A DNA stretch of 64,000 nucleotides from Rhodospirillaceae bacterium (GTDB lineage: Bacteria > Pseudomonadota > Alphaproteobacteria > GCA-2721365). The notes below the pieces were generated by a model, which did no database searches, was not told the origin of the DNA, and was given only the letters and a program-made list of their open reading frames with translations. The position numbers were made by a program, and so were the translations under genes. Positions 62,756 to 64,000 of this stretch are shown here, in pieces. Where the stretch lies: positions 1-64,000 of the forward strand of contig PBKC01000037.1 of the NCBI GenBank assembly GCA_002721365.1. Reading direction: 5' to 3'. Position 1 is the stretch's first letter; the number at the start of each line of letters is the position of its first letter.

Positions 62756-63451
62756 CTATCGCTTGGCGAACTGCTTATCGCCGAAAAGCACTGAGAACTT
62801 CTCCTTGTCCAGGGTGCCGACGCCGGCATTGTCGCGCATCACGTCGATGCCGCGGCGGACGGTGGGGCGCGCCTTCAGTTCCTCGTACCAGCGCTTGAGG
62901 TTGGGGAAGTCGTCGAGGTTCTGTCCCTGCCTGTCGTGATAGCGGAGCCACGGAAAGGTCGCCATATCGGCGATGGTGTAGGCATCGCCCGCCAGATAGG
63001 CGGTTTCGCCCAGGCGCCGGTCGACGACCCCGTAGAGCCGCGCCGCCTCGTTGGTATAGCGGTTGATCGCATATTCGATCTTCTCGGGCGCGTATTGGCG
63101 GAAATGGGGCGCCTGCCCCAGCATCGGGCCGACTCCACCCATCTGGAACATCAGCCATTCGATCGTCGCAATCCTGTCGCGGGGCGCCTCCGGCAGGAAC
63201 TGTCCCGTCTTCTCGGCGAGATAGAGCAGGATCGCCCCTGACTCGAAAACGGCGATCGGCTGACCGTCGGGGCCGTCGGGATCGACGATCGCCGGCATCT
63301 TGTTGTTGGGGCTGATCTTCAGGAAGTCGGGCTCGAACTGCTGTCCCTTGCCGATGTCGACCGGGATCACCCGGTAGTCGAGTCCGGCTTCCTCCAGGAA
63401 GATCGTGACCTTGTGGCCGTTGGGGGTCGGCCAGTAGTGGAGATCGATCAT
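62756..63451 (-). CDS. Glutathione S-transferase (nu-class like)
   Basis: A 231-residue GST with a thioredoxin N-domain (MIDLHYWPTPNGHKVTIFLE, ISPNNKMPAIVD, FESGAILLYLAEKTG) and a helical C-domain (WLMFQMGGVGPMLGQAPHFR). The TPNGHKV and FQMGGVGPM motifs are those of YfcG/YghU-type enzymes, which have disulfide reductase activity with glutathione. Start at 63451. Confidence 0.92.
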   Translation of the reverse strand: MIDLHYWPTPNGHKVTIFLEEAGLDYRVIPVDIGKGQQFEPDFLKISPNNKMPAIVDPDGPDGQPIAVFESGAILLYLAEKTGQFLPEAPRDRIATIEWLMFQMGGVGPMLGQAPHFRQYAPEKIEYAINRYTNEAARLYGVVDRRLGETAYLAGDAYTIADMATFPWLRYHDRQGQNLDDFPNLKRWYEELKARPTVRRGIDVMRDNAGVGTLDKEKFSVLFGDKQFAKR

Positions 63452-63631
63452 TGATGCGCTCCCGCGTTGGGTTCGGTCGCAAAGTTAGGGGCGTGGCGTA
63501 CCCCCGACCAGCGGGGCGGGGCGATATAGTCTTTGCGCACAAGGCAAAAGTGGGCGCATGATCCTTGGGCCTCGGCAACCGGAATACCGACCGTGGTGCC
63601 TATCACGACGATAAAACAGGGGAGAAACGCC

Positions 63632-63886
63632 ATGACGTACGGGATTCGTGCGACGGCTCTCGCTGTCGTGCTGTGCTTCGGCTTCGGAGGGGCGGCCATG
63701 GCCGCGGAGGACGAAGAGGTCACTTTCGATCCCGAGAACGCCTGCATCATCGCGATGCCCAAGGACTGCGACAAGTGGTGCACCAACGCACCAGCAGCAT
63801 CGAACTACGAATCGAAGGACGCCTGCCTCAAGGTCTGCAGATCGAATGCAGCCCTGTGCAAGCATAAGGGCATGCCCGGGTATTGA
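63632..63886 (+). CDS. Small secreted cysteine-rich protein
   Basis: An 84-residue protein with a signal peptide (ATALAVVLCFGFGGAAMA). The mature part has six cysteines (NACIIAMPKDCDKWCTNAP, then KDACLKVCRSNAALCKHKG), enough for three disulfides. No family is recognised. The ATG at 63632 has ggggagaaacgcc as ribosome site, and a hairpin follows the stop. Confidence 0.7.
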   Translation: MTYGIRATALAVVLCFGFGGAAMAAEDEEVTFDPENACIIAMPKDCDKWCTNAPAASNYESKDACLKVCRSNAALCKHKGMPGY

Positions 63887-63893
63887 AGTTGTC

Positions 63894-63940
63894 GCGGTCC
63901 GGGAAGCATCGGGCGATATGTCCGCTTCCGGACCGCCTTT
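63894..63940 (+). terminator. Hairpin after the cysteine-rich protein gene
   Basis: The arms gcggtccgggaagc and gcttccggaccgc (one extra g) surround 16 bases and are followed by cttt. It lies seven bases after the stop at 63886. The U-tract is short, so termination may be partial. Confidence 0.6.
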
Positions 63941-64000
63941 CGCGTCCGGGACTGCCCGCGAAGCCCGACTTCGGCCGCCTCAGCGGGTCGGGACGGGCGT

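Overview
The window looks like a GC-rich alphaproteobacterial chromosome, most likely Rhodospirillales-like. That placement is inferred from base composition and from the order ffh-rpsP-rimM-trmD-rplS-leuC-leuD-leuB-asd with ftsY-mtaB-dapF beside it. No 16S gene is present to confirm it. About 42 kb on the left is accessory DNA and about 21 kb on the right is ordinary chromosome.

Left accessory region (1-18 kb). A 3' fragment of a tRNA-Arg(CCT)-like gene lies inside the 3' end of a large serine recombinase gene, as expected of an attachment site. Behind it, on the minus strand, is a conjugative-transfer block: a coupling ATPase of the VirD4/TraG type with small membrane and soluble partners. 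Next come an HTH-like/ankyrin-like protein facing an ImmA/IrrE-like zinc metallopeptidase, two coiled-coil proteins (one secreted) and a methyltransferase. A small secreted protein follows, whose start codon sits in a perfect palindrome next to an invertase-type serine recombinase and an HTH regulator. After these are an isolated CRISPR-like repeat, a Fic enzyme, a pair of secreted proteins (one with a DUF1554-like C-terminus), and ArdC with its usual partner.

Heavy-metal cargo (18-37 kb). This is a dense copper/silver/mercury region. It holds periplasmic His- and Met-rich metal binders, a PCuAC-like chaperone, a divergent merR/merTPF cluster without merA, a cytochrome c with a DUF411 protein, and a TolC-CusB-CusF-CusA efflux system. 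A minus-strand operon follows: DUF302, TVP38, a shortened APC permease, a Cu P-type ATPase and a second DUF411 protein. Several genes are broken: an MFS transporter, a DUF5676-like protein, one TVP38 copy and the APC permease. This suggests assembly by repeated recombination.

Right accessory edge (37-42.7 kb). A mobilization relaxase and its MobC-like partner lie on the same strand as the coupling ATPase 35 kb away. With no type IV secretion channel in view, the region looks like an integrative mobilizable element carrying metal resistance. An SDR/SnoaL-like pair divergent from a LysR regulator and a 340-base scar without a convincing gene separate it from the chromosome.

Chromosomal region (42.7-64 kb). 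Two divergent c-di-GMP proteins (PAS-GGDEF-EAL and membrane-GGDEF-EAL) share an intergenic dyad. Then come protein targeting (ftsY, ffh), tRNA modification (mtaB, trmD), lysine/peptidoglycan precursor synthesis (dapF, asd), ribosome genes (rpsP, rimM, rplS) and leucine biosynthesis (leuC, leuD, leuB), with several small enzymes. Intergenic gaps hold dispersed GC-rich inverted repeats of at least three types.
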